Part shown: piece after piece, positions 1 to 7,877 of the stretch
How positions within the stretch are numbered: position 1 is the stretch's first letter
Layout of the letters: the number at the start of each line of letters is the position of its first letter
Assembly (NCBI RefSeq): GCF_022524485.1
Contig: NZ_JAKXMK010000001.1
Coordinates: 62,001-126,000, forward strand
DNA length: 64,000 nucleotides
Direction: 5' to 3'
DNA from: Pseudonocardia alaniniphila
GTDB taxonomy: Bacteria; Actinomycetota; Actinomycetes; Mycobacteriales; Pseudonocardiaceae
Notes under the pieces: generated by a model
Databases searched by the model: none
What the model saw: the letters and a program-made list of their open reading frames with translations, nothing else
Told to the model about the DNA's origin: nothing
Position numbers and translations under genes: made by a program

Positions 1-278
1 ACGGTCTTGCGGGTGTAGCGGCCGACGATCGCGCCGCCGACGAGGTTCGTGATCGCCTTGGTGACCCCGAAGGCCACCACGAACAGGGCGATGCTGAGGT
101 CGCCGAGCCCGAACGCCTGCGATCCGACGAGCGGGGTGACGGTGCGTTCGAGCCCGACCATGCCGCCGACCAGCAGGTTGACCAGCGCGAGCAGTGCGAA
201 CTGGGGCAGGTTCTCGCGAAGCCCGAGCCGGACCGGCCCGTGGGTGGCGCGGTCGCGACCCGTGGCGAGCTCGTTCAC
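1..278 (-). CDS. MFS transporter, N-terminal part (cut by window edge)
   Basis: About 92 N-terminal residues of a membrane transporter that runs off the left edge. The GTG start at 278 overlaps the TGA of the upstream dioxygenase gene (GTGA), so the two are probably translationally coupled. After a polar N-terminus there are two hydrophobic stretches: residues 27-52, containing NLLVGGMVGLERT, and residues 61-85 (SIALFVVAFGVTKAITNLVG). The short charged loop GRYTRK follows, typical of the first MFS loop. Coupling to a persulfide-oxidising enzyme suggests transport of a sulfur compound or related anion; this is inference only, and the substrate cannot be read from the fragment. Confidence 0.75.
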   Translation of the reverse strand, partial: MNELATGRDRATHGPVRLGLRENLPQFALLALVNLLVGGMVGLERTVTPLVGSQAFGLGDLSIALFVVAFGVTKAITNLVGGAIVGRYTRKT

Positions 279-1675
279 GGGCCCGGGACGAGCTCACCGC
301 CAGTGGCGGCGGCCCAGTCGTCGGGCCCGCCCCGGAGCACGGCCACCTCGTGGTGCCCGGCGCGTTCGAGCAGGCTCGCCGCGCCGGCCGCGCGTTCGCC
401 GTGTCCACACATCACCACGGTCGGCACGTCGGTCAGTGCGGCCGTGACGTGGGTGAGCGAGCCGAGTTCGACGTGCACGGCGCCGGGCAGGTGCCCGGAG
501 GTGAACTCCGCCTCCTGGCGGACGTCGAGCACCCGGTGCTGCTGGTCGATCTCGGCGGGGCCGAGCAGGCGGATGCCAGTGGTGGGGAGTCCGGCGGCGG
601 CCCAGGCGTCGGTGCCGCCCGCCAGCTCTCCGACGAGCCGCTCGACGCCGATGTTGAGGGCCTGCCAGATCAGCTCGACGAGGTCCTGGTCGGGGTCGCG
701 CACCACGACGATGGGGACGTCGGCGGCGACCATCCAGCCCAGCCAGGTCGCGAACTGGGCGCGCAGCGGGATCGACACCGCCCCCTGGATGTGGGCGCGT
801 GCGTAGTGGGCAACGGGCCGAACGTCGACCAGCACCGCACCAGCGGCGCGCCGCCGTCGCACGTCCGATACCGGGAGCTGGGGGAGCCGGCCTGCCGTGG
901 TGGCGTCCAGCAGCGTGGGCCCGCGCCGGTTGACCTCGGCCAGCCGCAGGAAGTACGGGGGGTGGCTGCCCAGCGATCCGAGCAACTGCTCGACGAACCG
1001 GTCCTCGTCGTCGATCCGCAGCAGCGGGTTGCTCGCCAGCTCGCGCCCGATCGTGGAGGTCCGCTCGGCGCCCGGCGGCGCGGAGCAGAACGAACCGGCG
1101 CCATGCGTCGGCCACACCGCTGTCGGGTCCGGTAGCCGCGCCAGCCGCTGCAGCGAGCGGAACTGGGCCCGGGCCAGCTCTTCGGTCCGCTCGGGTCCGA
1201 GCAGGTCGGTGCGGGCTGCGGAGCCCACGATCAGCGATCCGCCGGTGAACACCCCGACCGGAGAGCCGCTGTCGCTGACGAGGAACGAGAGGTGCTCGTC
1301 GGTGTGCCCGGGGGTGCCCATGGCGCTCAGCACCAGCCCGCCGAGATCGACCTCGTCCCCGTCCGTCAGGCCGCGGTGGCCGAACTGGCGGCCTCCGGCT
1401 GCCGACGCCAGCACCTGCGCGCCGTCGTCGTGGGCCAGTTGCCGGGCGCCCGAGAGAAAATCGGCGTGCAGGTGAGTGTCGGCGGCGAACCGGATGCGCA
1501 AGCCCGCCTTGCCGATCGCCGCCCGGACCGCACGCAGATCACGCGGCGGATCCACCACGAGCGCGCCGCCGTCGCCGAGGTCCACCACGTAGGTCGAGTT
1601 GCCCAACCCGGTGTCGACGAGCGGGAGCACCGCCTCCGAGGAAGCCGCCACAGTCACGTCGTTCGAGTCACGCAT
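275..1675 (-). CDS. Persulfide dioxygenase-like MBL-fold protein with two rhodanese domains
   Basis: 466 residues. The N-terminal metallo-beta-lactamase domain (residues 15-240) carries THLHADFLSG with the H-x-H-x-D iron ligands at about 68-72, as in ETHE1-type persulfide dioxygenases, then GTPGHTDEH and WPTHGAGSFC. Two rhodanese domains follow (about 265-355 and 370-466). The first lacks a catalytic Cys; the second has the active loop MCGHGERA. The predicted role is oxidation of glutathione or mycothiol persulfide plus sulfur transfer in the cytosol. The ATG at 1675 was chosen because AGGTGA sits about 8 nt upstream; a longer frame to 1777 has low-complexity sequence unlike this family. It overlaps the downstream transporter by 4 nt and diverges from the ArsR-rhodanese regulator at 2061. 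Confidence 0.88.
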   Translation of the reverse strand: MRDSNDVTVAASSEAVLPLVDTGLGNSTYVVDLGDGGALVVDPPRDLRAVRAAIGKAGLRIRFAADTHLHADFLSGARQLAHDDGAQVLASAAGGRQFGHRGLTDGDEVDLGGLVLSAMGTPGHTDEHLSFLVSDSGSPVGVFTGGSLIVGSAARTDLLGPERTEELARAQFRSLQRLARLPDPTAVWPTHGAGSFCSAPPGAERTSTIGRELASNPLLRIDDEDRFVEQLLGSLGSHPPYFLRLAEVNRRGPTLLDATTAGRLPQLPVSDVRRRRAAGAVLVDVRPVAHYARAHIQGAVSIPLRAQFATWLGWMVAADVPIVVVRDPDQDLVELIWQALNIGVERLVGELAGGTDAWAAAGLPTTGIRLLGPAEIDQQHRVLDVRQEAEFTSGHLPGAVHVELGSLTHVTAALTDVPTVVMCGHGERAAGAASLLERAGHHEVAVLRGGPDDWAAATGGELVPGP

Positions 1676-1720
1676 GCGATCACCTCGGAGCGTGGGGGAG
1701 GAAGGGGAATCCGTGGACGT

Positions 1721-1738
1721 CGAACGCCCGGGCGTTCG
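1721..1738. promoter_or_regulatory. 18-bp perfect palindrome upstream of the dioxygenase
   Basis: CGAACGCCCGGGCGTTCG is a perfect 9+9 bp palindrome, 46 bp upstream of the dioxygenase start at 1675. It could be an operator or a hairpin in the leader. It does not resemble the TCAA/TTGA sites further upstream, so a second regulator would be needed. Confidence 0.35.
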
Positions 1739-1850
1739 CCTCTCCGCGGGTGGCCACGGAGGTGTCCCACGCGGCACCTACGTGCACATCGGTGAAACGT
1801 GCTTGTTCGGGAATCGCCTGCCGGCCCGCACGGGGCAGCCCACTAGCGAT

Positions 1851-1943
1851 TCAACCGGTCCAGAGGTCGATGTCGCGCATCGCCTCGACCGGCATCGGGA
1901 CCTGCTTGCACAGCACGCCGGGACCGACCGGTGTGTCCCCCAT
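1851..1943 (-). CDS. Possible 30-residue small protein or leader peptide
   Basis: A 31-codon frame starting ATG at 1943 and ending TGA at 1851, just downstream of the ArsR-type inverted repeat in the dioxygenase direction. It reads MGDTPVGPGVLCKQ then VPMPVEAMRDIDLWTG, with one Cys at residue 12. GAGAGG lies about 12 nt upstream of the ATG. The composition (few Arg or Ser, balanced charges) looks more protein-like than the GC-rich noise frames around it. No family is recognised. A small protein or regulatory leader of the sulfur operon is possible. The 175 bp between it and the dioxygenase start holds no other frame that I can support. Confidence 0.35.
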   Translation of the reverse strand: MGDTPVGPGVLCKQVPMPVEAMRDIDLWTG

Positions 1944-1965
1944 CGATGCCCTACCTCTCGGATCT

Positions 1966-2028
1966 TCAAGCGATTGTTTGAGAATGCGCGGCTGGCGGCG
2001 GCGTTGTCAAGTAATCGTGTGAACTTGA
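1966..2028. promoter_or_regulatory. Two ArsR-type inverted repeats in the divergent promoter region
   Basis: TCAA-N8-TTGA lies at 1966-1981 and TCAAGT-N10-ACTTGA at 2007-2028. The TCAA/TTGA half-sites resemble those bound by many ArsR/SmtB-family repressors. Both sit between the dioxygenase (minus strand) and the ArsR-rhodanese gene (plus strand, start 2061), so a self-regulated divergent promoter is the natural reading. Confidence 0.55.
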
Positions 2029-2060
2029 CAGGAAGCCATGCCGGGATCGACGATCGCGGC

Positions 2061-2726
2061 ATGGGCGACCGCTTGGCGAAGGACGCACTGTTCGCCGCGT
2101 TCGCTGAGGTGGCCGCTGCGCTGGGGTCCGGCAGGCGGGCAGAGATCGTCGACCTCTTGGCTCAGGGCGAGCGCTCGGTCGAGGAGATCGCAGGCGAGAT
2201 CGGCCAGAGCGTCGCGAACACCTCCCACCACCTGCGCACCTTGGCTCGCGCCGGGCTCGTCGACACGCGCAGGGACGGCACGCGCATCTACTACGCGCTG
2301 GGTGGAGAGCACGTACAGCACATGTGGGCGGCCGTCCGTGCCGTCGCGGAGGAACGGACGGCGGGGCTGGACCGGCTCGCGCTGGCCTACCTGGGTGATC
2401 GCAGCGAGCTCGAGGCCGTGGACCGGGCCACGCTGGTCGAGCGGATGAACCACGGCGGCGTGCTCGTGCTGGACGTCCGCCCGGCCGCCGAGTACACCGC
2501 GGGCCACATCGCGGGCGCCTGCTCCGTGCCGGTCGACGAGCTGCATCGCTGGCTGCGCGGCCTGCCCGATGACCTGGAGATCGTCGCCTACTGCCGGGGC
2601 CCGTACTGCGTCTACGCGGACGAGGCGGTGCGCGCGTTGCGCGAGCGCGGATATCGCGCTGCACGACTGGAGGACGGGTTTCCCGAGTGGAGACGCGCCG
2701 GGCTTCCCGTCGCCGTCGGCCACTGA
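2061..2726 (+). CDS. ArsR-family regulator with C-terminal rhodanese domain
   Basis: 221 residues. Residues 8-90 form an ArsR winged helix (EEIAGEIGQSVANTSHHLRT recognition region, then the RRDGTRIYYAL wing). Residues 118-217 form a rhodanese domain (LVLDVRPAAEYTAGHIAGA) with the active loop CRGPYC, Cys at 178 and 183. In such fusions the rhodanese part is thought to sense or carry sulfane sulfur. Divergent placement beside a persulfide dioxygenase supports a per- or polysulfide-responsive repressor (inference). The ATG at 2061 is preferred for fit to the family start; an in-frame GTG at 2019 would add 14 residues overlapping the operator. Confidence 0.9.
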   Translation: MGDRLAKDALFAAFAEVAAALGSGRRAEIVDLLAQGERSVEEIAGEIGQSVANTSHHLRTLARAGLVDTRRDGTRIYYALGGEHVQHMWAAVRAVAEERTAGLDRLALAYLGDRSELEAVDRATLVERMNHGGVLVLDVRPAAEYTAGHIAGACSVPVDELHRWLRGLPDDLEIVAYCRGPYCVYADEAVRALRERGYRAARLEDGFPEWRRAGLPVAVGH

Positions 2727-2849
2727 CCGGCGCCGAGGGGGAGGAGCACGGCAGGCAGGGTGTTCATGCCGCGTTCAGCCGGTGTCGGGGCGGCGCGCGG
2801 CACTCTCGTCAGTAGCGATCAGGGCTGGCGGAGTGATGGGGGCGCGCTC

Positions 2850-3797
2850 ATGGTGCGGATCGGGACCTGGAACCTCGAGAACTTCTTCCGCCCCGGCGGT
2901 CCTGCCGGCCCGACGACACAGGATGCCTACGACGCCAAACTCTCGGCGCTGGCACAGACCATCACCGAGCTGGCACCCGATGTGCTCGCCGTCCAGGAGG
3001 TCGGTGAGCCGGCCGCCCTGCAGGATCTGGCCGACAAGCTCGCCGGGTACGCCCACCTGGCCACCGCCGACCCGGACGAGCGCGGGATCCGTGTCGGGTT
3101 CCTCTCGAAGCTCGAGCTCCGCGACACCCACCAGGTGTCCACGTTCCCCGCACCGCTGCGCCCGATCCAGGTCGACGACACCGCAGACGCGGTGGACGCG
3201 ATGGGCCGACCCGCCCTCGTCGGCACGGTCACCACCGCTGCGGGCACATCCATCACCCTCATCACCTGCCACCTGAAGTCGAAGCTGCTCACCTTCCCCG
3301 GCGGTGCCTTCTCCACCCGGGACGAAGGGCTGCGCGCCCGCTACGGCGCTTACGCCCTGGGTCGCCGCGCCGCGGAAGCCACCACCGTTCGCGACGCGGC
3401 CACTCAGCTTCTCGACGGGAAGGGCAAGGAGCGGGCAGTGCTGGTGCTGGGTGACCTCAACGACGAGCCCGGTGCCGCCACCACACAGATCCTGTACGGG
3501 CCGCCCGGCTCGGAGATCGGCACTCGCGGCTATGACACCCCGGACCAGGGCGACGGTGCGCGGCTGTGGAACCTCGCGGCGCGCATCCGACCCGCGGACA
3601 ACCGCTACTCGCGTATCTACCGCGGCACCAAGGAGCTGATCGACCACGTCCTGGCCAGCCACCTCGTCGCCCATCACGTCGACGACGGCGACCTGACCGC
3701 CGGCCCCGCTCCGGACTCCATCGACGACGACCCCAACAGCCGCCGTGACACGCCGGCCTCCGACCACCGCCCCCTCATCGCCACCATCGATCTCTGA
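2850..3797 (+). CDS. Endonuclease/exonuclease/phosphatase-family hydrolase
   Basis: 315 residues. The N-terminus MVRIGTWNLENFF carries the family Asn and the VLAVQEVGE segment carries the metal-binding Glu. LGDLNDEPG and the C-terminal ASDHRPLIATIDL supply the Asp/Asn and Asp-His catalytic elements. No signal peptide is visible, so a cytosolic phosphodiesterase or nuclease is likely; the substrate is unknown. The frame extends upstream to 2760, but family similarity starts only at the ATG at 2850. It stands alone between the ArsR-rhodanese gene and the convergent PucR-type regulator. Confidence 0.85.
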   Translation: MVRIGTWNLENFFRPGGPAGPTTQDAYDAKLSALAQTITELAPDVLAVQEVGEPAALQDLADKLAGYAHLATADPDERGIRVGFLSKLELRDTHQVSTFPAPLRPIQVDDTADAVDAMGRPALVGTVTTAAGTSITLITCHLKSKLLTFPGGAFSTRDEGLRARYGAYALGRRAAEATTVRDAATQLLDGKGKERAVLVLGDLNDEPGAATTQILYGPPGSEIGTRGYDTPDQGDGARLWNLAARIRPADNRYSRIYRGTKELIDHVLASHLVAHHVDDGDLTAGPAPDSIDDDPNSRRDTPASDHRPLIATIDL

Positions 3798-3825
3798 TCG
3801 CCGGACGGGCTGACGAATCGGTACC

Positions 3826-4863
3826 TCAGCAGTCGTCGAGCAGCCGCCATGCGGTGAGGGCGAGCCGGGCCCGTGTCAGTCCGGTGGGCTCGGCGAGGTC
3901 GATGCCCAGCGTCTTTCCGATCTGTTCCAGCCGGCGGGCGACGCTGCTGTGGTGCAGGTGCAGAAGGTCGGCGGCTTGGCGTTGCGAGCCGGTCGCGCAA
4001 TAGGCGTCCAAGGTGTCCAGATCTTCCGCGTTGACGGCCATGCGGGCGATCGCCGCCACGTCCGCGTTGTTCCGCACGGCGTCCGGAGGCACGTGCGCGA
4101 GCAGCGCCAACGCCCCCAGCCCGTCGAAGTGGACGATCGGCTGTCTCGGGGTGGTGAAGCGCAGCGCGATCCGGGCTTCCCGCCACGAGCGGTCGGGGCT
4201 CTCGGCGGCGCCGATGCCTGCGCGCACACCCACCGGAAACCCGGTCGCGTCCGTTGTGGTGGCCAGGAGGACGCCCACGTCGGCAAGCGGTGCCGCTTTC
4301 ACCGGGCGGTTCGGGCAGACCAGGCGGCCGACCTGTTCGAGTGGAAGCTGCGACCGCACGGCGACGACGTGGACGGGAAGGTCGGCGGCGAAACCCAGTA
4401 GCCGCAGCGCCCGGGCTCTGGCCGCCTCGTCGCTCTCGGAGCTGATCACCAGCTCGACGAGCGCGGGGTCGGCCATTGTGGTGCGGGCCGGGCCGTACTT
4501 CTCGATGACCGCCGCGGCGGCGATCGCGAGCCGGTCCAGCACCACCTCGTCGAGCGGGCTGGGCGGACCGGGGCGTTCCAGCCACACCGTGCCGATCTCC
4601 TCCTCGTCGAGTGTGATCGGCGCGGAGGTGGACGCCGGTGCCGCCGGCGCCGACGTTTCCGTGCCCTCGGGCGAGACGCGGATCGCGCGTCCCGTGCCGC
4701 GGAGCCGAATCCCGGCCACGCACTCGGCAAGGCCCGCCGAGGCGCGGGCGAGCGCGGGGAGATCCACCCGCCGGCGCATCAGCGTGTCGTAGAACATCAC
4801 GACCCGGATCGCACCTTCGACCTGCGAATCCAGCTGCGACAGCCGTTCGGCCAGTGCCTCCAT
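3826..4863 (-). CDS. PucR-type helix-turn-helix regulator
   Basis: 345 residues. The N-terminal 110 residues and the middle (about 120-250) form the sensor-like part. The C-terminal 60 residues are a PucR-type HTH: AEDLDTLDAYCATGSQRQAA then LHLHHSSVARRLEQIGKTLG. It is divergent from the esterase at 4959 with 95 bp between starts, so it probably controls that gene (inference). No effector can be read from the sequence. Confidence 0.85.
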   Translation of the reverse strand: MEALAERLSQLDSQVEGAIRVVMFYDTLMRRRVDLPALARASAGLAECVAGIRLRGTGRAIRVSPEGTETSAPAAPASTSAPITLDEEEIGTVWLERPGPPSPLDEVVLDRLAIAAAAVIEKYGPARTTMADPALVELVISSESDEAARARALRLLGFAADLPVHVVAVRSQLPLEQVGRLVCPNRPVKAAPLADVGVLLATTTDATGFPVGVRAGIGAAESPDRSWREARIALRFTTPRQPIVHFDGLGALALLAHVPPDAVRNNADVAAIARMAVNAEDLDTLDAYCATGSQRQAADLLHLHHSSVARRLEQIGKTLGIDLAEPTGLTRARLALTAWRLLDDC

Positions 4864-4958
4864 GGCAGGAGGCTATGCGCCGCCTGGTGCGTGATCCAGG
4901 CGATTTGCCCGACGGATGGCGGGTGATCTTCTGATGATCGATCGCGACGATTGTCGGC

Positions 4959-5855
4959 ATGGATCCCGAACTGGAAGCTTTCATCCCGTTGTTCCCCCGC
5001 GCCGACCTGACCGACCCGGTCACGGCGCGTAAGAGCTTCGCCGGTCTGGCCGCCGCGGTGCCGGCGCCCGACACCGCGGGGATGGAGATCGAGGACCGCA
5101 CGGTGCCCGCCGATCCGGGTGTCCCGGTTCGGATCTATCGCCCGCACGGCGCCCAGGCCGCCATCGTCTGGCTGCACGGCGGCGGATTCGTCATGGGTGA
5201 TGTGGACACCGAGCACCCGTGGGCCGCCCGCATCGCCGGCCTGTCCGGCGTCATCGTGATCTCGGTGGGCTACCGGCTGGCTCCCGAGCATCCGTTCCCT
5301 GCTGCACTGGACGACGCCTACGCCGTGCTGGTCTGGGCGGCCGAGCACGCCGCCGAGCTCGGCATCGACCCGGCGCGGATCGCGGTCGGCGGCCACAGCT
5401 CCGGCGCGGGTCTCGCGGCCGCGGTGGCGCTGCGGGCGGGTGACCAGCACGGGCCGCCGATCTGCTTCCAACTGCTCAACCAGCCGGGGCTCGACGACCG
5501 GCAGGAGACGTGGTCGGCGCGCACCTTCACCGAGACGCCCTGGCTGACCCGCGACAAGGTCGCCGATGGGTGGCGGCACTACCTGGGCTCCGCGCCCGCA
5601 TCGCCGTACGCGGCGGCGGCCCGCGCCGACGACCTGTCCGGCCTGCCGCCCGCCCACATCGCCACCGCGGAGTTCTGCCCGAACCGCGACGAGGACATCA
5701 CCTACGCGGTGCGCCTGCTCCAGGCGGGCGTGTCGGTCGAGCTGCACCAGTGGCCCGGCACCTTCCACGGGTCGCAGGCGATCCTGTCCGCCGAGGTGTC
5801 TCAGCGACAGAACGCCGAACTCGCCGCAGCCCTGCGCCGTGCGCTGGCCGTGTGA
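4959..5855 (+). CDS. Alpha/beta hydrolase, HSL-type esterase
   Basis: 298 residues with the hormone-sensitive-lipase signature. The oxyanion motif HGGG is at 73-76 and the nucleophile elbow GHSSG has Ser at about 147. NRDED and GTFHGS near the C-terminus supply the likely Asp and His of the triad. No signal peptide, so an intracellular carboxylesterase acting on short acyl esters is expected. The promoter region is shared with the divergent PucR-type regulator. Confidence 0.88.
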   Translation: MDPELEAFIPLFPRADLTDPVTARKSFAGLAAAVPAPDTAGMEIEDRTVPADPGVPVRIYRPHGAQAAIVWLHGGGFVMGDVDTEHPWAARIAGLSGVIVISVGYRLAPEHPFPAALDDAYAVLVWAAEHAAELGIDPARIAVGGHSSGAGLAAAVALRAGDQHGPPICFQLLNQPGLDDRQETWSARTFTETPWLTRDKVADGWRHYLGSAPASPYAAAARADDLSGLPPAHIATAEFCPNRDEDITYAVRLLQAGVSVELHQWPGTFHGSQAILSAEVSQRQNAELAAALRRALAV

Positions 5856-5940
5856 GGTCGTCGGTCACGGGGCTACGCGCTGCGGCTGACCGGAACATTT
5901 GTCCAAGCGATCGGCGCGCACCGGCCGCGACAGTGGGCTC

Positions 5941-6042
5941 ATGACGATCCCGCTGGACGACGGCGACGCCCTGTCCTCATTCACCATCGGCGTGGTCGGG
6001 TGCCTGGTCGTGCCGAGATCGACGAAGACGAGAGAGCGATGA
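5941..6042 (+). CDS. Possible 33-residue upstream ORF coupled to the ABC genes
   Basis: An ATG at 5941 opens a 34-codon frame (MTIPLDDGDALSSFTIGVVG, then CLVVPRSTKTRER) whose TGA at 6040-6042 overlaps the ATG (6039) of the first ABC gene. No family is recognised and the ribosome site is weak. It may be a regulatory leader, a relic, or chance. Confidence 0.25.
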   Translation: MTIPLDDGDALSSFTIGVVGCLVVPRSTKTRER

Positions 6043-7877
6043 ACGCCACCGACCTTGCCGAGGCGAGGGAGCAGTCCACATCCCCATCGGATTCCCATTC
6101 TCCCGCGGTGCAGAGCATGGGAGCGCTGCTGCGCCCCTATCTCCCGAATCTCGCCGCCGTTGTCATCCTGCAGATCATCGGTGCAATCGCGGGGCTGGCG
6201 CCATTGCTGGCGGTGGTCGAACTGGGTCGTACCCTGTTGTCACCCGGCCCGGTCGATCACGCTCACGTCCGGTTCGTCGTGATCGCGGGTGTGGTCGGCC
6301 TGTTCGTCCGGCTGCTGTTCACGGCCGCATCGTCGGGGATCGGCCATCTTCTCGACGGCCGGGCGCAACTGTCGTTCCGCCGGCAACTCGCCGTCCGGCT
6401 CGGGCGTGTGCCGATCGGCTGGTTCTCCCGGCGCCGGACGGGCGAGCTGGCGAAGGTCGTGGGCGAGGATGTGAGTGCTGTGCACCCGTTCATCGCCCAC
6501 ACGCCGGGCGAGCTCGTCTCCGCCTTCGTGGTGCCGCTGGTATCGCTGATCTATCTGTTCACCATCGACTGGCGGCTCACGCTGATCACGCTGATTCCGG
6601 TGGTGCTGGCAGTGGCGCTGGTCCCTCTGATGATGACCCCGACCCGGCTGCGCGAGCAGACGGAGTTCGACGGCGCCATGGCACGGATTGCGAATTCAGT
6701 TGTCGAGTTCGTTCAGGGCATCGCGGTGGTCAAGGCGTTCGGCGGAGGCGAGCGTGCCCACCGTAAATTCCGCACGGCCGTCGACGACTTCGTCGGCTCG
6801 TTCTACCGGATGGTGCACGGTCTTGCCGGGATCGCCGCGGGAATGCAGACGGTGCTGTCGCCGCCGTTCGTTCTGCTCGTCGTGCTGATCGGCGGCGCGG
6901 CTCTGATCACGACCGGTGGCATGGCGCCGGCCGACCTGCTGCCCTTCCTGCTGCTCGGACTGGGGCTGACCGCTCCGGTGGAGGTCCTCGGGCACGGCTT
7001 CGACGATCTGCAGAACGCCCGGCGGGCGGTCGGCCGGATCCGCGACGTGCTCGGGGTGCCCTCGCTGCCGGAGCCCGCGCACCCGGTCGCGCCACAGGGT
7101 CACCGGGTGGAACTGCGTGACGTTCGATTCGGCTACGTCGCCGATCACGAGGTGCTGCGCGGGATCGACCTGGTGCTCGAGCCCGGCACGGTCACCGCGG
7201 TCGTCGGGCCGTCGGGAAGCGGAAAGTCCACGCTGGTTCAGCTGTTGCCGCGGTTCTTCGACCCGACCCACGGTTCGATCGCGCTCGGCGGTGTCGATCT
7301 GCGGGAGCTCGCCGGCCGGGATCTCTACCGGATGGTGTCCTTCGTCTTCCAGGACGTTCGCCTGCTGCGCGCGTCGGTCGCGGACAACATCGCGCTGGCG
7401 GTACCGCATGCCGATCTCGACGATGTGGTTCGCGCCGCCCGGCAGGCGAACATTCACGACCGAGTTCTCGAGCTGCCGCGCGGATACGAGACGGTGATCG
7501 GTGAGGAGGTCGGGCTGTCCGGTGGCGAGGCACAGCGGATCTCGATCGCACGCGCACTGCTCGCCGACACACCCGTTCTCGTGCTCGACGAGGCGACCGC
7601 TTTCGCCGACCCCGAGACCGAACAGGCGGTGCGCCGGGCCCTGACGACGCTGGACGGCGACCGGACGGTTCTGGTCATCGCCCATCGTCTGGAGACGGTC
7701 GCCGACGCCGACACCGTCGTGGTGCTGGAGAACGGGTCGATCGTCGAGCGTGGCAAGCCCGCCGAGCTGCTGGAACAGAACGGAAAGTTCGCCGCGTTCT
7801 GGCGATCCCACCGATCCGCGGTCGCCGCCGAGATCGAGACCCGCGTCGGCGCACTGCAAGGAGACGAACTCCGATGA
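6039..7877 (+). CDS. ABC transporter half, fused membrane and ATPase domains (subunit 1)
   Basis: 612 residues. Six predicted membrane helices span residues 25-330, followed by an ATPase domain. Walker A GPSGSGKST is at about 389, the signature LSGGEAQR at about 491, and Walker B VLVLDEAT follows. The ATG at 6039 is preceded by GAGAGA. The stop overlaps the start of the next ABC gene (ATGA), as expected for two halves of a heterodimer. The layout resembles IrtAB/YbtPQ-type siderophore transporters but lacks a siderophore-interaction domain. Substrate and direction are not decided by sequence, and no siderophore genes are adjacent. Confidence 0.9.
   Translation: MNATDLAEAREQSTSPSDSHSPAVQSMGALLRPYLPNLAAVVILQIIGAIAGLAPLLAVVELGRTLLSPGPVDHAHVRFVVIAGVVGLFVRLLFTAASSGIGHLLDGRAQLSFRRQLAVRLGRVPIGWFSRRRTGELAKVVGEDVSAVHPFIAHTPGELVSAFVVPLVSLIYLFTIDWRLTLITLIPVVLAVALVPLMMTPTRLREQTEFDGAMARIANSVVEFVQGIAVVKAFGGGERAHRKFRTAVDDFVGSFYRMVHGLAGIAAGMQTVLSPPFVLLVVLIGGAALITTGGMAPADLLPFLLLGLGLTAPVEVLGHGFDDLQNARRAVGRIRDVLGVPSLPEPAHPVAPQGHRVELRDVRFGYVADHEVLRGIDLVLEPGTVTAVVGPSGSGKSTLVQLLPRFFDPTHGSIALGGVDLRELAGRDLYRMVSFVFQDVRLLRASVADNIALAVPHADLDDVVRAARQANIHDRVLELPRGYETVIGEEVGLSGGEAQRISIARALLADTPVLVLDEATAFADPETEQAVRRALTTLDGDRTVLVIAHRLETVADADTVVVLENGSIVERGKPAELLEQNGKFAAFWRSHRSAVAAEIETRVGALQGDELR

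Noticed and set aside
1676..1777. N-terminal extension of the persulfide dioxygenase
   Set aside because: Pro/Arg/Ser-rich, contains the palindrome at 1721-1738, and the ATG at 1675 has a good ribosome site.
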